From Cryobacterium sp. Y29 (lineage in GTDB: Bacteria > Actinomycetota > Actinomycetes > Actinomycetales > Microbacteriaceae), in contig NZ_PJJN01000035.1 in assembly GCF_002929825.1 (NCBI RefSeq), positions 1-64,000 of the forward strand: 64,000 bases of DNA. The letters are read 5' to 3'. The notes beneath the pieces are model-generated. The model was not told the DNA's origin. It did no database searches and saw only the letters and a list, made by a program, of their open reading frames with translations. Positions 51,678 to 60,107 of this stretch are shown here, in pieces. Both the position numbers and the translations under genes were made by a program. Position 1 is the first letter of the stretch; the number at the start of each line of letters is the position of its first letter.

Positions 51678-52912
51678 GCGGCGCCGCCCGGCGTGCCGAC
51701 CCGCGACAGGACTGCGGTGAGGGCGGCGGTGAGCCCGGCTGCCAAGGCCGGCTCGGAGTCCGGGGCGAAGTGAGGGGAGTGGTTGCCGGCGACCGATTCG
51801 GTTGCGTCGATGGTCTGCTGGGAATAGCCGCCGAACATCCAATACACCGAGGGCACGCCAATGGCCTCGGCGAGCAGTCCGAAGTCCTCACTTCCCATCA
51901 CCGGCGGCACCTCGATGACGCAGTTCGTTCCGAGGGCGCCGCCGAGCTCAGCGATCAGCTGTTGGGTCGCTGCCGGGTCGTTGTAGCAGCGGGGAAATGT
52001 GGAGAGCACCTCGATCACAGGTTCGGGGGCTCCGGATGCCTGTGCTTCGGCCGCGATGATGCGGCGCAGCGAGTCCAGTACACGGGTGCGCACCTCGACG
52101 TCAAAGGTGCGCACGTTGACAGTGAACTCGGCAGTGGCGGGGATGATGTTTTCCTTGAGTCCGCCGTGAAAGGTGCCGACCGTGACCACGGCGGCTTTCA
52201 TCGGGTGCACCTCTCGCGACACGACGGTCTGCAGACGCACAATCATGTGAGCACCGAGCACGATCGGGTCGATCGACTGATCGGGCTGGGAGCCGTGGGC
52301 CTGACGGCCGTGCACGGTCACCTTCCAGGAATCGGCCATGGCCATCGCTACGCCGCTGCTGATGTCGACGGTGCCGGCAAGGCCGGGCCATACGTGCTGG
52401 CCGTAAACGATCTCGGGGCGGGGGGCGCGATCCCACAGTCCGTCAGCGAGCATGGCTACCGCTCCCGCCCCGGTCTCTTCCCCTGGCTGGAAGATGAACA
52501 CGACGGTGCCTGCCCAAGCGGACGGGTGGGTGACGAGGTGCTCGGCCAGTGTCAGCGCGACTGTCATGTGAGTGTCGTGGCCACACCCGTGCATCGTGGG
52601 CACGTCGGTGCCGTCGGCTAGGGTAGCGCGGGCGGTGCTCGCGTAGTCGAGTCCGGTCTCTTCCTGGATCGGCAGGCCGTCGGTGTCGGCGCGGTAGGCG
52701 ACCGTGGGACCGGCGCCGTTGCGCAGGATACCGACGACGCCGGTCCCGCCGCAGCGGAAGGTCTCGAGTCCGAGGTCGTCAAGGCGCCGCGTGAGGAACG
52801 CACAGGTCTCGGTCTCCTGCATGGACAGTTCCGGATGCGCGTGTAGATGCCGGTACAGCTCCTGCATCGTGCGGGTCGTGGTGTCATCAGTCGGGAGGAG
52901 GGTCACGGTCAT
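51674..52912 (-). CDS. M20-family amidohydrolase (hippurate/N-acyl-amino-acid hydrolase)
   Basis: A 412-residue protein: LYRHLHAHPELSMQETETCA at the N-terminus, VAYRADTDGLPIQEETGLDY, MHGCGHDTHMTVALTLAEHL (metal Cys/His), IFQPGEETGAGAVAML (catalytic Glu), VHGRQAHGSQPDQSIDPIVL (dimer domain) and GSEDFGLL. These are the marks of the IAA-amino acid/hippurate hydrolase subfamily, which releases amino acids from N-acyl forms. It overlaps genes on both sides by four bases, so the whole set is co-translated. Its partner hydrolase at 50421 acts on carbamoyl-type bonds. Confidence 0.93.
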   Translation of the reverse strand: MTVTLLPTDDTTTRTMQELYRHLHAHPELSMQETETCAFLTRRLDDLGLETFRCGGTGVVGILRNGAGPTVAYRADTDGLPIQEETGLDYASTARATLADGTDVPTMHGCGHDTHMTVALTLAEHLVTHPSAWAGTVVFIFQPGEETGAGAVAMLADGLWDRAPRPEIVYGQHVWPGLAGTVDISSGVAMAMADSWKVTVHGRQAHGSQPDQSIDPIVLGAHMIVRLQTVVSREVHPMKAAVVTVGTFHGGLKENIIPATAEFTVNVRTFDVEVRTRVLDSLRRIIAAEAQASGAPEPVIEVLSTFPRCYNDPAATQQLIAELGGALGTNCVIEVPPVMGSEDFGLLAEAIGVPSVYWMFGGYSQQTIDATESVAGNHSPHFAPDSEPALAAGLTAALTAVLSRVGTPGGAA

Positions 52913-53634
52913 GAGATCTCTTTCGTGGAGTCGGAACGGGGTTTGCTGCGTAAGAACCAGGCCAGCACGGCGGTGGTGACGACGGTGATTCCGGTGGCGA
53001 GGTTTGCGATGGTGGGGATGGCGGGCACGAGCACGAAGAAGACGAATCCGGCTGTGCCGATGGCGATAAGCGTGACGCGCGGTTGTTTCAATGACACTAC
53101 GAGCTGCACGATGACCCCGCCGATGATGCTGGGGAAGATGTACAGGCGCGCAACGTCGGTGACGTCGGCTGGCACGATGGTGACAAGCCAGGAACCCAGT
53201 AGGCCGACGAACACCAGCATGAAGAACACGTGCACCATTGCCGCGCCGCAGATGGCCATCAGGGCTGAGAATTCGCCGCGCTTGGTGCCAGCCTTAGCGC
53301 CGATGGCCGCCTGGGCGACCAGGGCAGAGGGAAGCAGCTTGTTGGCGATGTTACCGATCATGAACGCCTGGTACATCGCCGCCGGGCCAAGGATCGGGTA
53401 GTAGGTGATCGGCTCGACCACCCACAGCACCGAGAACACCGCGGCAACGGCCAGAAAGGCGATCCAGACCTGTGTCTGCGTGATGCCAAGGTCGGCGAAC
53501 AGCACCAGGTAGAGCGGCGCGGCGAGCGACATGACCAGTGCGGCGATCATGGTGAGCCGACCCCAGCGGCTCGTCGTGCGGTCGAAGGTCGCCAAAACGG
53601 CGGACGGCGTGGAGATCACTGTTGTGGAGGACAT
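52909..53634 (-). CDS. Membrane protein, likely subunit of a DUF5058-linked transporter
   Basis: A 241-residue protein with about six spans: LTMIAALVMSLAAPLYLVLF, WIAFLAVAAVFSVLWVVEPI, MYQAFMIGNIANKLLPSALV, GAAMVHVFFMLVFVGLLGSW and a final TGITVVTTAVLAW. The ILGPAAMYQAFMIGNIANKL segment is conspicuous and polar within the membrane, as in transport paths. It overlaps the hydrolase gene by four bases and lies 23 bases after the DUF5058 gene. I do not know a named family. Together with DUF5058 it probably makes a two-part carrier for the hydrolase substrate. Confidence 0.7.
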   Translation of the reverse strand: MSSTTVISTPSAVLATFDRTTSRWGRLTMIAALVMSLAAPLYLVLFADLGITQTQVWIAFLAVAAVFSVLWVVEPITYYPILGPAAMYQAFMIGNIANKLLPSALVAQAAIGAKAGTKRGEFSALMAICGAAMVHVFFMLVFVGLLGSWLVTIVPADVTDVARLYIFPSIIGGVIVQLVVSLKQPRVTLIAIGTAGFVFFVLVPAIPTIANLATGITVVTTAVLAWFLRSKPRSDSTKEIS

Positions 53635-53657
53635 GCTGGCCTTTCTTGAGGTTGGAG

Positions 53658-54413
53658 TCAGGCGCCCGACATGAGGCCGGTGGTGTGGAGGGTGTACGCA
53701 ACGAAGAGCCCGATCACGATGGAAAAGCCAAGCCCCCATTCGCGCAGCCAGGCCACGTTGAAACGGTGCGCTAGGAACAGGCACGTCCCCATCACCGCGG
53801 CGGAGGTGAGAACGGTCAGGATGTGCACGGGAGTTTTGCCGAGCTCTCCGATACCGAGGCTCGCGAATGCTCCGAGGAGAGCCGCAGCGGGAATGATGGC
53901 CATCAGGGCGGGGTTGACGCTGCGCAGCCGAGAGTCGCCGCGTCTGAGCAGCGGGGTCAGCACCAGGGTGGCGATCATCCACATGGCGCCGGAGAGGCTC
54001 ATCGCCATAAATGCGACGGCGAACACGCTCTGGGTGTAACTCGCGTCGCCAAGGGCTGCTCCCATGGTGGTCGCGGCAATACTGGCCGAGGCAGTCTCAG
54101 TGGCAGCCGACCCGACCAGACCGACGCGCACCAGCACAGCCGGGGTTCCGAACAGGCTGAGTAGGGCCACGCTGACGAGCACTACCGCCAGGGAGGGGCC
54201 AATGGCGGCCACGGCGCCGGCGCGAAAAGAGGTTTTCAGCTCGGCCGAGCTGATGCCGGCCGCCGGCGCGGCGATCCGGGCCGCACGTACGTACACGACC
54301 GTTTGCAGGATGATGGCGGCGAACACGCCGACAGCTAAAATCCACAGGATTGGCAGGTTGGCGATGGCGAGGATGTCGGTTGAGCCAGGGTCACCGGGCA
54401 GGGGCGGAATCAT
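53658..54413 (-). CDS. DUF5058-family membrane protein
   Basis: A 251-residue protein with six to seven spans: ILWILAVGVFAAIILQTVVY, SFRAGAVAAIGPSLAVVLVS, VRVGLVGSAATETASASIAA and AFMAMSLSGAMWMIATLVLT. The GxxxAxGPSxAVV and GSAATET motifs correspond to my recollection of DUF5058. It opens the four-gene operon (DUF5058, membrane partner, two M20 hydrolases). The layout predicts uptake of an N-acyl or N-carbamoyl compound followed by hydrolysis. A divergent Lrp-type regulator gene starts about 105 bases away. Confidence 0.75.
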   Translation of the reverse strand: MIPPLPGDPGSTDILAIANLPILWILAVGVFAAIILQTVVYVRAARIAAPAAGISSAELKTSFRAGAVAAIGPSLAVVLVSVALLSLFGTPAVLVRVGLVGSAATETASASIAATTMGAALGDASYTQSVFAVAFMAMSLSGAMWMIATLVLTPLLRRGDSRLRSVNPALMAIIPAAALLGAFASLGIGELGKTPVHILTVLTSAAVMGTCLFLAHRFNVAWLREWGLGFSIVIGLFVAYTLHTTGLMSGA

Positions 54414-54518
54414 AAGTGCTCCAGAGCTGGAATGCGGGTGGGGCGGTGCGTGATGATAGGTTCGGCGCTAAGGAACTCCTTGTATTGTCAAGGAACGGCG
54501 TACGAGCAAAGGTGGATT

Positions 54519-55478
54519 GTGCGGCTACTGGATCCCCTGGAGCGGCGGATCGCGGCCGCGCTGCAGTTCGACGGGCGCAGATCTTGGAGCCAAATCGCCG
54601 ACGTGCTCGGCGAACCGGAGCGCACTGTCGCCCGCCGAGGCTGTGAACTGATCGAAGCCCGGCTGGTGCAGGTTGCCGGACTTCGCCCACAATCCACATC
54701 GGTGATCATCCGCGTGCAGACCGCTCCGGGCACCACTCGCGCGACTGCGAACGCACTGGCGCAGCGTCGGGATTCGACCTTCTCGTACACGATGACCGGC
54801 GGCGTGGATTGTGTCGTCGAAGTACTGACCGAGGCCGAGCTGATGCCAGCGCTGCTCACGGACGAGATCCCCGGTACGGTCGGCTTGGTGCGCGCAGTCA
54901 GCTACCCCGTGATGCACTATTTCCGCACCATCCGCGGTTGGCAGCCTGACTTGCTGACGGAGGTCGAAGCGGATGCCTTGCGGGCCGGTGTAACGACGGA
55001 CACGTGGAGTCTGCAGGAGCCGCAGCGGCTGAGCCGGGTCGACAACGAGATCGTGGAGGCGCTTTGCCAAGACGGTCGGGTGTCCTGCGAACGGTTGGCC
55101 CGCCTGACTGGTGTGTCCAACGCCACGGCGCGCCGCCGCACGGAATGGCTGCTGCAGAACAACCATGTTTACATTCGGGCGGTCGTTGAACCGGCGAGTG
55201 TCGGGCTTCCGGTCGAAGCGTTTTTGTGGATCCGCAGCGACCCGAAGAACGTCGAGGCGGTCGGCCGAGACCTCGCGGCCTCGCCGCTGGTGAGGTACGC
55301 AGCCGCGGTCGCCGGCGACTACCAGGTCGTAGCGAATGTCACCGCGAAGGACCAAGCCGCCCTCTATGCCTGCGTGACGACCGCGCCCTGGGTTGCTCAC
55401 ACCAAATCGATTGACGTCAGTCTGCTGCTCGAGGCTTTCAAACGAGGCGGACGAGTGCTGCAGCCCGCGCGAATCTGA
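54519..55478 (+). CDS. Lrp/AsnC-family regulator with two DNA-binding halves
   Basis: The 319-residue product is double-length for Lrp. The first half has LDPLERRIAAALQFDGRRSW and WSQIADVLGEPERTVARRG, then a RAM-like domain. The second half repeats this with VDNEIVEALCQDGRVSCERL and ARLTGVSNATARRRTEWLL, followed by AAAVAGDYQVVANVTAKD. Actinobacterial regulators of this tandem type control neighbouring catabolic genes. GTG at 54519 is chosen because it gives the typical RLLDPLERRI start. An ATG at 54453 is possible. Divergent from the hydrolase/DUF5058 operon and convergent with an amidase gene, it is their likely regulator. Confidence 0.82.
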   Translation: MRLLDPLERRIAAALQFDGRRSWSQIADVLGEPERTVARRGCELIEARLVQVAGLRPQSTSVIIRVQTAPGTTRATANALAQRRDSTFSYTMTGGVDCVVEVLTEAELMPALLTDEIPGTVGLVRAVSYPVMHYFRTIRGWQPDLLTEVEADALRAGVTTDTWSLQEPQRLSRVDNEIVEALCQDGRVSCERLARLTGVSNATARRRTEWLLQNNHVYIRAVVEPASVGLPVEAFLWIRSDPKNVEAVGRDLAASPLVRYAAAVAGDYQVVANVTAKDQAALYACVTTAPWVAHTKSIDVSLLLEAFKRGGRVLQPARI

Positions 55479-55494
55479 ACGCCTATGACGCATC

Positions 55495-56922
55495 TCAGCT
55501 ACCGGTGTCCCGCAGAGCAGGAGCCTGCCACGCATACCGCGTGACCTGTTCGAAGCAGTAGCCCACCCGCAACAGCTCGACGTCCTGACCGTGGTCCATG
55601 ACCAGCTGCAATCCGACCGGCAGGCCGGACTCGCTGAAGCCCGCTGGTACGCAAAGCGCGGGAAGCCCGGTCGCAGAAACGACGCAGGCGGAGCGCATCC
55701 ACTCGAGGTAGTTGTCAAACGGCACGCCGTCGATCTCGGTCGGATACCGCAGGGCGGCATCGAAGGGAAGCAGCTGGGCAGCCGGACTCGCGAAAACGTC
55801 GTAGCGGGCGAAGAAGACGCGGGTCTTCTGCGCTAAGCGGGTGCGGGCCAGCGCGGCCGAGACGACGTCGGCTCCGTTCAGAGCAAGGCCGCGCTCGACA
55901 TTCCAGCGCACCTCGGGTTTAATCTTGTCGCTATGCCGGGCCACGAGATCGCCATAGGACAAGGCGAAGTCGAACGCGCGCACTGTGCTGAACACTTCGT
56001 CGGCGTCACGCAGATCAGGCGCGGCCTGCTCCACGGTCGCGCCGAGGTCTTCGAACACCTGCAGTTGCTGGTGCAGCACGCGCAGAACTTCTTTCTCAAC
56101 CGGGATACCCAGACCGAAATCGTCGGACCAGCCGATGACGAGCCCGGTGAGATCGCGCTGCAGCGGCTCCAGAAACCGGCGTGCCGGCACCGGGTTGGGG
56201 TACGGTGCGTCGGCGTCTGGCCCGGAAAGCACCGACATAGCCAGGGCAATGTCGGTCACCTCTCGGGCCAGCGGACCGCTCCGAGAAAGCCAGCTCCAGG
56301 CGTTGAGGCTCGGCTGCAGGGGGATCACCCCGAGCGACGGCCGGAATCCCACCACGTTGCAGAAGGAGGCGGGAATGCGTAGCGAGCCGCCCATGTCGCT
56401 GCCGTCGCTAATGGACTGGATGCGCGCGGCCAGAGCGGCGGCGGCCCCTCCGCTGCTGCCGCCCGCGCTGAGCGACGGGTCGTACGGGTTGGTGGTCGTT
56501 CCGAAAACCTCGTTGAAGGTGTGTGACCCGGCTGCGAACTCCGGCACGTTGGATTTACCGGTGGTGACGACGCCAGCGGCCTTGAATCGTTCGATAATCA
56601 GATCGTCGTGGTCGGGAACGTGGTCGGCGAACAGTGGCGACCCGAAGGTCGTGCGCAGGCCGGCTGTCGAATGAGTGTCCTTATGCGTCATTGGAACGCC
56701 GTGCAGTGGAGGCAGATCATCACCGCTCAGGGTGCGGGCGTCGGCGGCCACCGCGAGGTGACGGGCCGCCTCACGGTCCTGGGTGACGATGGCGTTGATG
56801 CGAGGGTTGACCCGGTCGATCTGGGCGAGGTGCGCGTCCAGGGCTTCGGTGGCCGAGATCTCGCGTCGGCGAATGGCCAGTGCAAGCGCGGATGCTGACA
56901 GCTCGGTGATCTGGTCGTTCAC
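55495..56922 (-). CDS. Amidase (amidase-signature family)
   Basis: A 475-residue amidase-signature enzyme of full length. The Ser-cisSer-Lys triad is visible: Lys in GVPMTHKDTHSTAGL (residue about 80), the Gly/Ser-rich signature SLSAGGSSGGAAAALAAR (cis-Ser) and nucleophile Ser in DGSDMGGSLRIPASF. LPALCVPAGFSESGLPVGLQ near the C-terminus is standard. It hydrolyses carboxamides in the cytosol. It is monocistronic, on the strand of the hydrolase operon, with the Lrp-type gene between. It is likely part of the same nitrogen-scavenging function. Confidence 0.93.
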   Translation of the reverse strand: MNDQITELSASALALAIRRREISATEALDAHLAQIDRVNPRINAIVTQDREAARHLAVAADARTLSGDDLPPLHGVPMTHKDTHSTAGLRTTFGSPLFADHVPDHDDLIIERFKAAGVVTTGKSNVPEFAAGSHTFNEVFGTTTNPYDPSLSAGGSSGGAAAALAARIQSISDGSDMGGSLRIPASFCNVVGFRPSLGVIPLQPSLNAWSWLSRSGPLAREVTDIALAMSVLSGPDADAPYPNPVPARRFLEPLQRDLTGLVIGWSDDFGLGIPVEKEVLRVLHQQLQVFEDLGATVEQAAPDLRDADEVFSTVRAFDFALSYGDLVARHSDKIKPEVRWNVERGLALNGADVVSAALARTRLAQKTRVFFARYDVFASPAAQLLPFDAALRYPTEIDGVPFDNYLEWMRSACVVSATGLPALCVPAGFSESGLPVGLQLVMDHGQDVELLRVGYCFEQVTRYAWQAPALRDTGS

Positions 56923-57199
56923 GGTTTATCCCCTGCCTGGCCGGTAGACCGGATATCCCGGGTGCGTAGAAGTCTCGTGGTCGGCAGCCGAAATAGTGAA
57001 CGGAAGTCCGTGAATACGGCCGATTAGATGGAGATAGCCACGTTTTTGACCGATTTCGTCATCGAGGGGTCGGCCGGGTCAGGTGGGGAACACCCGCTGC
57101 TGTATCTTGTCGAGGCGCTCAGACGGAAAAATTCCGGCAGGGACGATTCTTAGAAGGTCCTGTGACGCCAGGGGTGACTCTAGAGGCTGAGCACGAATC
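56923..57199. other. Intergenic region
   Basis: About 280 bases between the amidase start and the PAP2 debris. The amidase promoter should lie here. No gene with a supported start is present on either strand. Confidence 0.4.
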
Positions 57200-57855
57200 T
57201 CCGACCACACCGCCTTCGCCCGGACCGCTATTCCCGCAGCCGGAGTCATCCTCGCCGTCATCATCAGCGGGCTGGTGCTGAGTGTGTCGGCGGGGGTGGA
57301 CGGTCGTGGAGATGGATGCGCTCCGGCACGTGAATGCGGTTCACACCGCGCCACTGGACGCGGTGGCCCTCGGTCTTGACTGGCTGTTCAGCCCGGCCGT
57401 GGGAGCGGTTCTTGTTCTGCTGGCAGCCCTGTCGGTGCTGGTCGCGACCCGGCGACCCGGCGCGGTGATCTACTTCCTGCTGGTGGTGCTAATTCCTACC
57501 GTGGGCGCCGACGTGATCAAGTTGCTCGTGCACCGGGCGCGGCCCGATATCCCGTCACTCCCGCACATCTTGCTGCTCGAACCGGGCGGACTCAGCTATC
57601 CGAGCGGTCACACCAGCTTGGCCGCTTGCTTCCTCGTTGGCATCGTCATCGTCACGGCCGGTCACCGGCGACCTTCTTTCCCAGCCCGTCGCCGACCGTG
57701 GGCTGGGGCTGGGGACCACGGGAACCACGGGAACCACGGGAACCACGGGAACCACGGGAACCAGCGTGCTCTTTCTGGCCGTGATCCTCGTTCTGGTGAT
57801 CATGCTGACCAGCCGCGCCCGCATCACGGATCCACGTCTGACGGCCACGGTCTAA
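57200..57855 (+). pseudogene. Decayed PAP2-family phosphatase gene
   Basis: The opening membrane segment AAGVILAVIISGLVLSVSAG is in one frame (57236-57300). The body is in another: DAVALGLDWLFSPAVGAVLV, then KLLVHRARPD (first catalytic motif) and LSYPSGHTSLAACFL (second motif). After AGHRRP the frame breaks again. A third frame contains Gly-Thr-Thr repeats and a final helix VLFLAVILVLVIML. The third phosphatase motif (S-R-x5-H-x3-D) is absent. The enzyme is therefore inactive or truncated. Confidence 0.65.
57712..57765 (+). repeat. Six tandem copies of a 9-bp repeat
   Basis: GGRACCACG is repeated six times without interruption; the first unit is GGGACCACG and the last ends GGAACCAGC. In one frame it codes for Gly-Thr-Thr units. 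The repeat lies at the break point where the PAP2 gene loses its frame, so slippage or expansion may have accompanied its decay. Confidence 0.9.
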
Positions 57856-57918
57856 TCAACGAGTGCAGCGGCGGATGCTCGGCCTGTCTTCAGATGATTC
57901 AAAGAAAGTCCTTGCAGC

Positions 57919-58370
57919 ATGAACACCATGACCGTTTTCGCACTGCCCACCTCCGGATTGCTGGATCCGCAGGCGGTGATCGCCGGCGCCGGCGTCTGGG
58001 CCTCGTCGTGGTCTGCGCGATCGTGTTCGTGGAGACCGGCCTACTCGTTGGGTTCTTCCTGCCCGGCGACACCCTGCTGTTCTTCACCGGCGTGCTCACC
58101 TTCAGCGGGGTGATCAGCCAGCCGCTCTGGGGCGTCATCCCGGCGATTGCGCTGTCGGCCGCGCTGGGCGACCAGCTCGGCTACACCATCGGCCGCACGA
58201 CGGGCCGGCGCATCTTCGACCGCCGCGATTCCGGCCTGTTCAGCCGCAAAAGTGTGACGCGAACGCAGGAATTCTTTGATCGGTTCGGGCCGGCGGCCGT
58301 CACGATCGCCCGCTTCGTGCCGGTTGTCATCAGGGCCATCGTCACACGTCGTCAGAATTCTCGCGTGTGA
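57919..58370 (+). pseudogene. DedA-family membrane protein gene, frameshifted and truncated
   Basis: MNTMTVFALPTSGLLDPQAV and IAGAGVW open the gene. After TGGGCC at about 57998 the frame must shift to continue LVVVCAIVFVETGLLVGFFL, PGDTLLFFTGVL and LGDQLGYTIGRTTGRR. One G appears to be missing in the run. The conserved R-F-V-P-V-V-R motif is cut: FVPVVIRAIVTRRQNSRV replaces the usual continuation, so the last 60-70 residues are gone. DedA proteins are flippase-like membrane proteins. Confidence 0.75.
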
Positions 58371-58473
58371 CCGCCGAGGTGCGCGGGGCACTGCGCGGTC
58401 GGAGCGCGCGGTGACAGAATTGGGCGAAGAGGCGATACGGATTTCGATGGCCCTGTGCAGAGAAGGAAAAACC

Positions 58474-58785
58474 ATGGCGACAATTGAGCTGCTCCACATT
58501 GCCGGCTGCCCGAACTCGGAGCTGACCCTCGATCGGCTGCAGCGCGCCGTTGACAACGCGATGCCCTCGAACACACTGATCACATCCACCCTGGTCGATT
58601 CTGCCGAGACGGCCGCACAGGTCCCGTTCGCTGGATCACCGACGATCCTCGTCGACGGTGTCGATCTCTTCCCAACGGATGGCCGCACCACCGACCTCGC
58701 CTGCCGGATCTACCTCACACCGAACGGCCTGGCCGGATCTCCAACCCAGCAACAAATCGAAGCTGCGCTCGCGGCCCATGGATGA
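58474..58785 (+). CDS. Small thioredoxin-fold protein
   Basis: A 103-residue protein, ATG at 58474 behind GAAGGAAAA. IELLHIAGCPNSELTLDRLQ holds a single Cys-Pro-Asn-Ser motif where thioredoxins have CxxC, followed by VPFAGSPTILVDGVDLFPTD with the cis-Pro (SPTI). The C-terminus is helical (TQQQIEAALAAHG). Proteins like this accompany mercury or redox genes in actinobacteria, but no mer gene is nearby. Monothiol chemistry is expected. The tiny ORF at 58778 overlaps its stop. Confidence 0.7.
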   Translation: MATIELLHIAGCPNSELTLDRLQRAVDNAMPSNTLITSTLVDSAETAAQVPFAGSPTILVDGVDLFPTDGRTTDLACRIYLTPNGLAGSPTQQQIEAALAAHG

Positions 58786-58849
58786 CGCTTCAGACCGCGC
58801 CTGTCCTTGCGGCGGTCGCATCTATCCGCGCTGCCGGCTGCACGCGTGA
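58778..58849 (+). pseudogene. Tiny Cys-rich ORF, remnant of a SEC-C/YchJ-type gene
   Basis: The 23-codon frame (MDDASDRACPCGGRIYPRCR plus three residues) resembles the N-terminus of UPF0225/YchJ proteins (CPCGxGxxYxxCC). It stops right after the metal-binding motif. It overlaps the preceding stop by eight bases. It is probably a truncated gene rather than a functional peptide. Confidence 0.4.
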
Positions 58850-59039
58850 GTGACACGCTCGGTACGGCGGAGATCAATGACGTGCGGACGGTTGACCGTG
58901 CGGACACTTATCCTGCACGGCGCCCTCGGCACGTGGTCGCCGTTCGAAATTTGGAAGAGCCGCAGGGCCTGACGCTCTAGGAAACGGCTGGCCCTCCGAA
59001 GAGCATCTACCGTAAGCCGAGCGCCGGTCATCGCTTACC

Positions 59040-59082
59040 GAAATCAACTTTCATTCGTCTGCCGTATTAGAAATTAACGTTC
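59040..59082. promoter_or_regulatory. Two candidate RpiR operator sites
   Basis: GAAATCAACTTTC (59040-59052) and GAAATTAACGTTC (59070-59082) agree in eleven of thirteen positions and are near-palindromic (GAAA...TTTC type). They are spaced exactly 30 bases start to start, three helical turns, and lie 55-97 bases before the RpiR gene. This spacing suits cooperative binding of a dimeric regulator and suggests autoregulation. Confidence 0.45.
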
Positions 59083-59136
59083 AGAGTTCATCTTGGGGGC
59101 GAGGCGCGTTCACACCGCCTCCCTAACGTCGCAGTT

Positions 59137-60024
59137 ATGACCGAAACAACAATTCCCGCGCTGGCAACATCGTTCAATCCGGGCTCCATCCACACGCCAG
59201 AACGTATCCGCGCCAGACTGATCGATTTCAGCCCAGCCGAGCGGCGCGTGGCTGATGCGGTCCTGCGGGACCCTTTTGGCGTCATTCACCTATCGGTAAG
59301 TGAGCTGGCCGCGAGCGCCGACACCAGCCCCGCGTCGGTCATACGATTCTGCGCGACTCTCGGGCTGCGCGGCTTTCAGGAACTCAAAATCACGCTCGCC
59401 AGCGAGTCAATACCGAGCGAACGTCGCGTTCTCGGCGAAATCCAGCCGGGTGATGGGGTCGCCGAAATCACGCTCAAGGTCATGGACACAACTGCCAGAG
59501 CAGTTGGTCAGGCCGCGCAGACTCTCGATCTGAGCGTGCTCGAAGCGATCGCCGAGCAGATAGTTGGCGCCCGCCGTGTTCTCTTTGGAGCGGTTGGTAC
59601 GTCTGCGCCGCTGGCAGTGGACACTGCCTATCGCCTCACCCAGATCGGCATTGACGCTACATTTGCCCTCGACGTGCACACTCAGCATGTCAGCGCACGG
59701 ATGCTTCGAATCGGTGACGTTTTCTTTGCCATCAGCCACACAGGCTCGACCTTTGAAACACTCGCCACCACCCGCGCAGCGAAACTTTCGGGCGCGACTA
59801 CCGTCGCCCTGACCAGCTTCTCGCATTCCCCGTTGACTGAGGTGGCAGACCTCAGCCTTGTTGCGGGGAGCGCCGAAACTGCTTACCGCGTTGAGTCGAT
59901 GTCGAGTCGGATCGTGCACTTCGCCGTGCTGGACGCTCTCTTTGTCACCCTGGCACTGCGCAGCAGTACCAGCTCAGCACACTTGGCCATGACCGAGGAT
60001 GTGCTGATCGAGCACCGTATATAG
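59137..60024 (+). CDS. RpiR/MurR-family regulator with SIS domain
   Basis: A 295-residue protein. The N-terminal HTH_6 domain (about 22-95) reads RLIDFSPAERRVADAVLRDP, then VSELAASADTSPASVIRFCA and LGLRGFQELKITLA. The C-terminal SIS domain (about 130-270) has RRVLFGAVGTSAPLAVDTAY, and ISHTGSTFETLATTRAAKLS for phosphosugar binding. Such regulators sense sugar phosphates and control adjacent catabolic and transport genes. It stands 83 bases before the phosphoesterase-propeller gene on the same strand and probably controls it and the ABC genes. Confidence 0.93.
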   Translation: MTETTIPALATSFNPGSIHTPERIRARLIDFSPAERRVADAVLRDPFGVIHLSVSELAASADTSPASVIRFCATLGLRGFQELKITLASESIPSERRVLGEIQPGDGVAEITLKVMDTTARAVGQAAQTLDLSVLEAIAEQIVGARRVLFGAVGTSAPLAVDTAYRLTQIGIDATFALDVHTQHVSARMLRIGDVFFAISHTGSTFETLATTRAAKLSGATTVALTSFSHSPLTEVADLSLVAGSAETAYRVESMSSRIVHFAVLDALFVTLALRSSTSSAHLAMTEDVLIEHRI

Positions 60025-60107
60025 CTCCGTCCAATCTTGGAGAGCCTTACCTGCCAGCTCGACCCGAAGCCTGAACAGCCCAAATCACAATATGTAAAGG
60101 ATCTACC

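Noticed and set aside
57282..58370. Single 362-residue PAP2-DedA fusion protein
   Set aside because: The open frame joins two different genes through out-of-frame His-Gly-Asn repeat translation. The PAP2 and DedA parts each belong to other frames at the junction.
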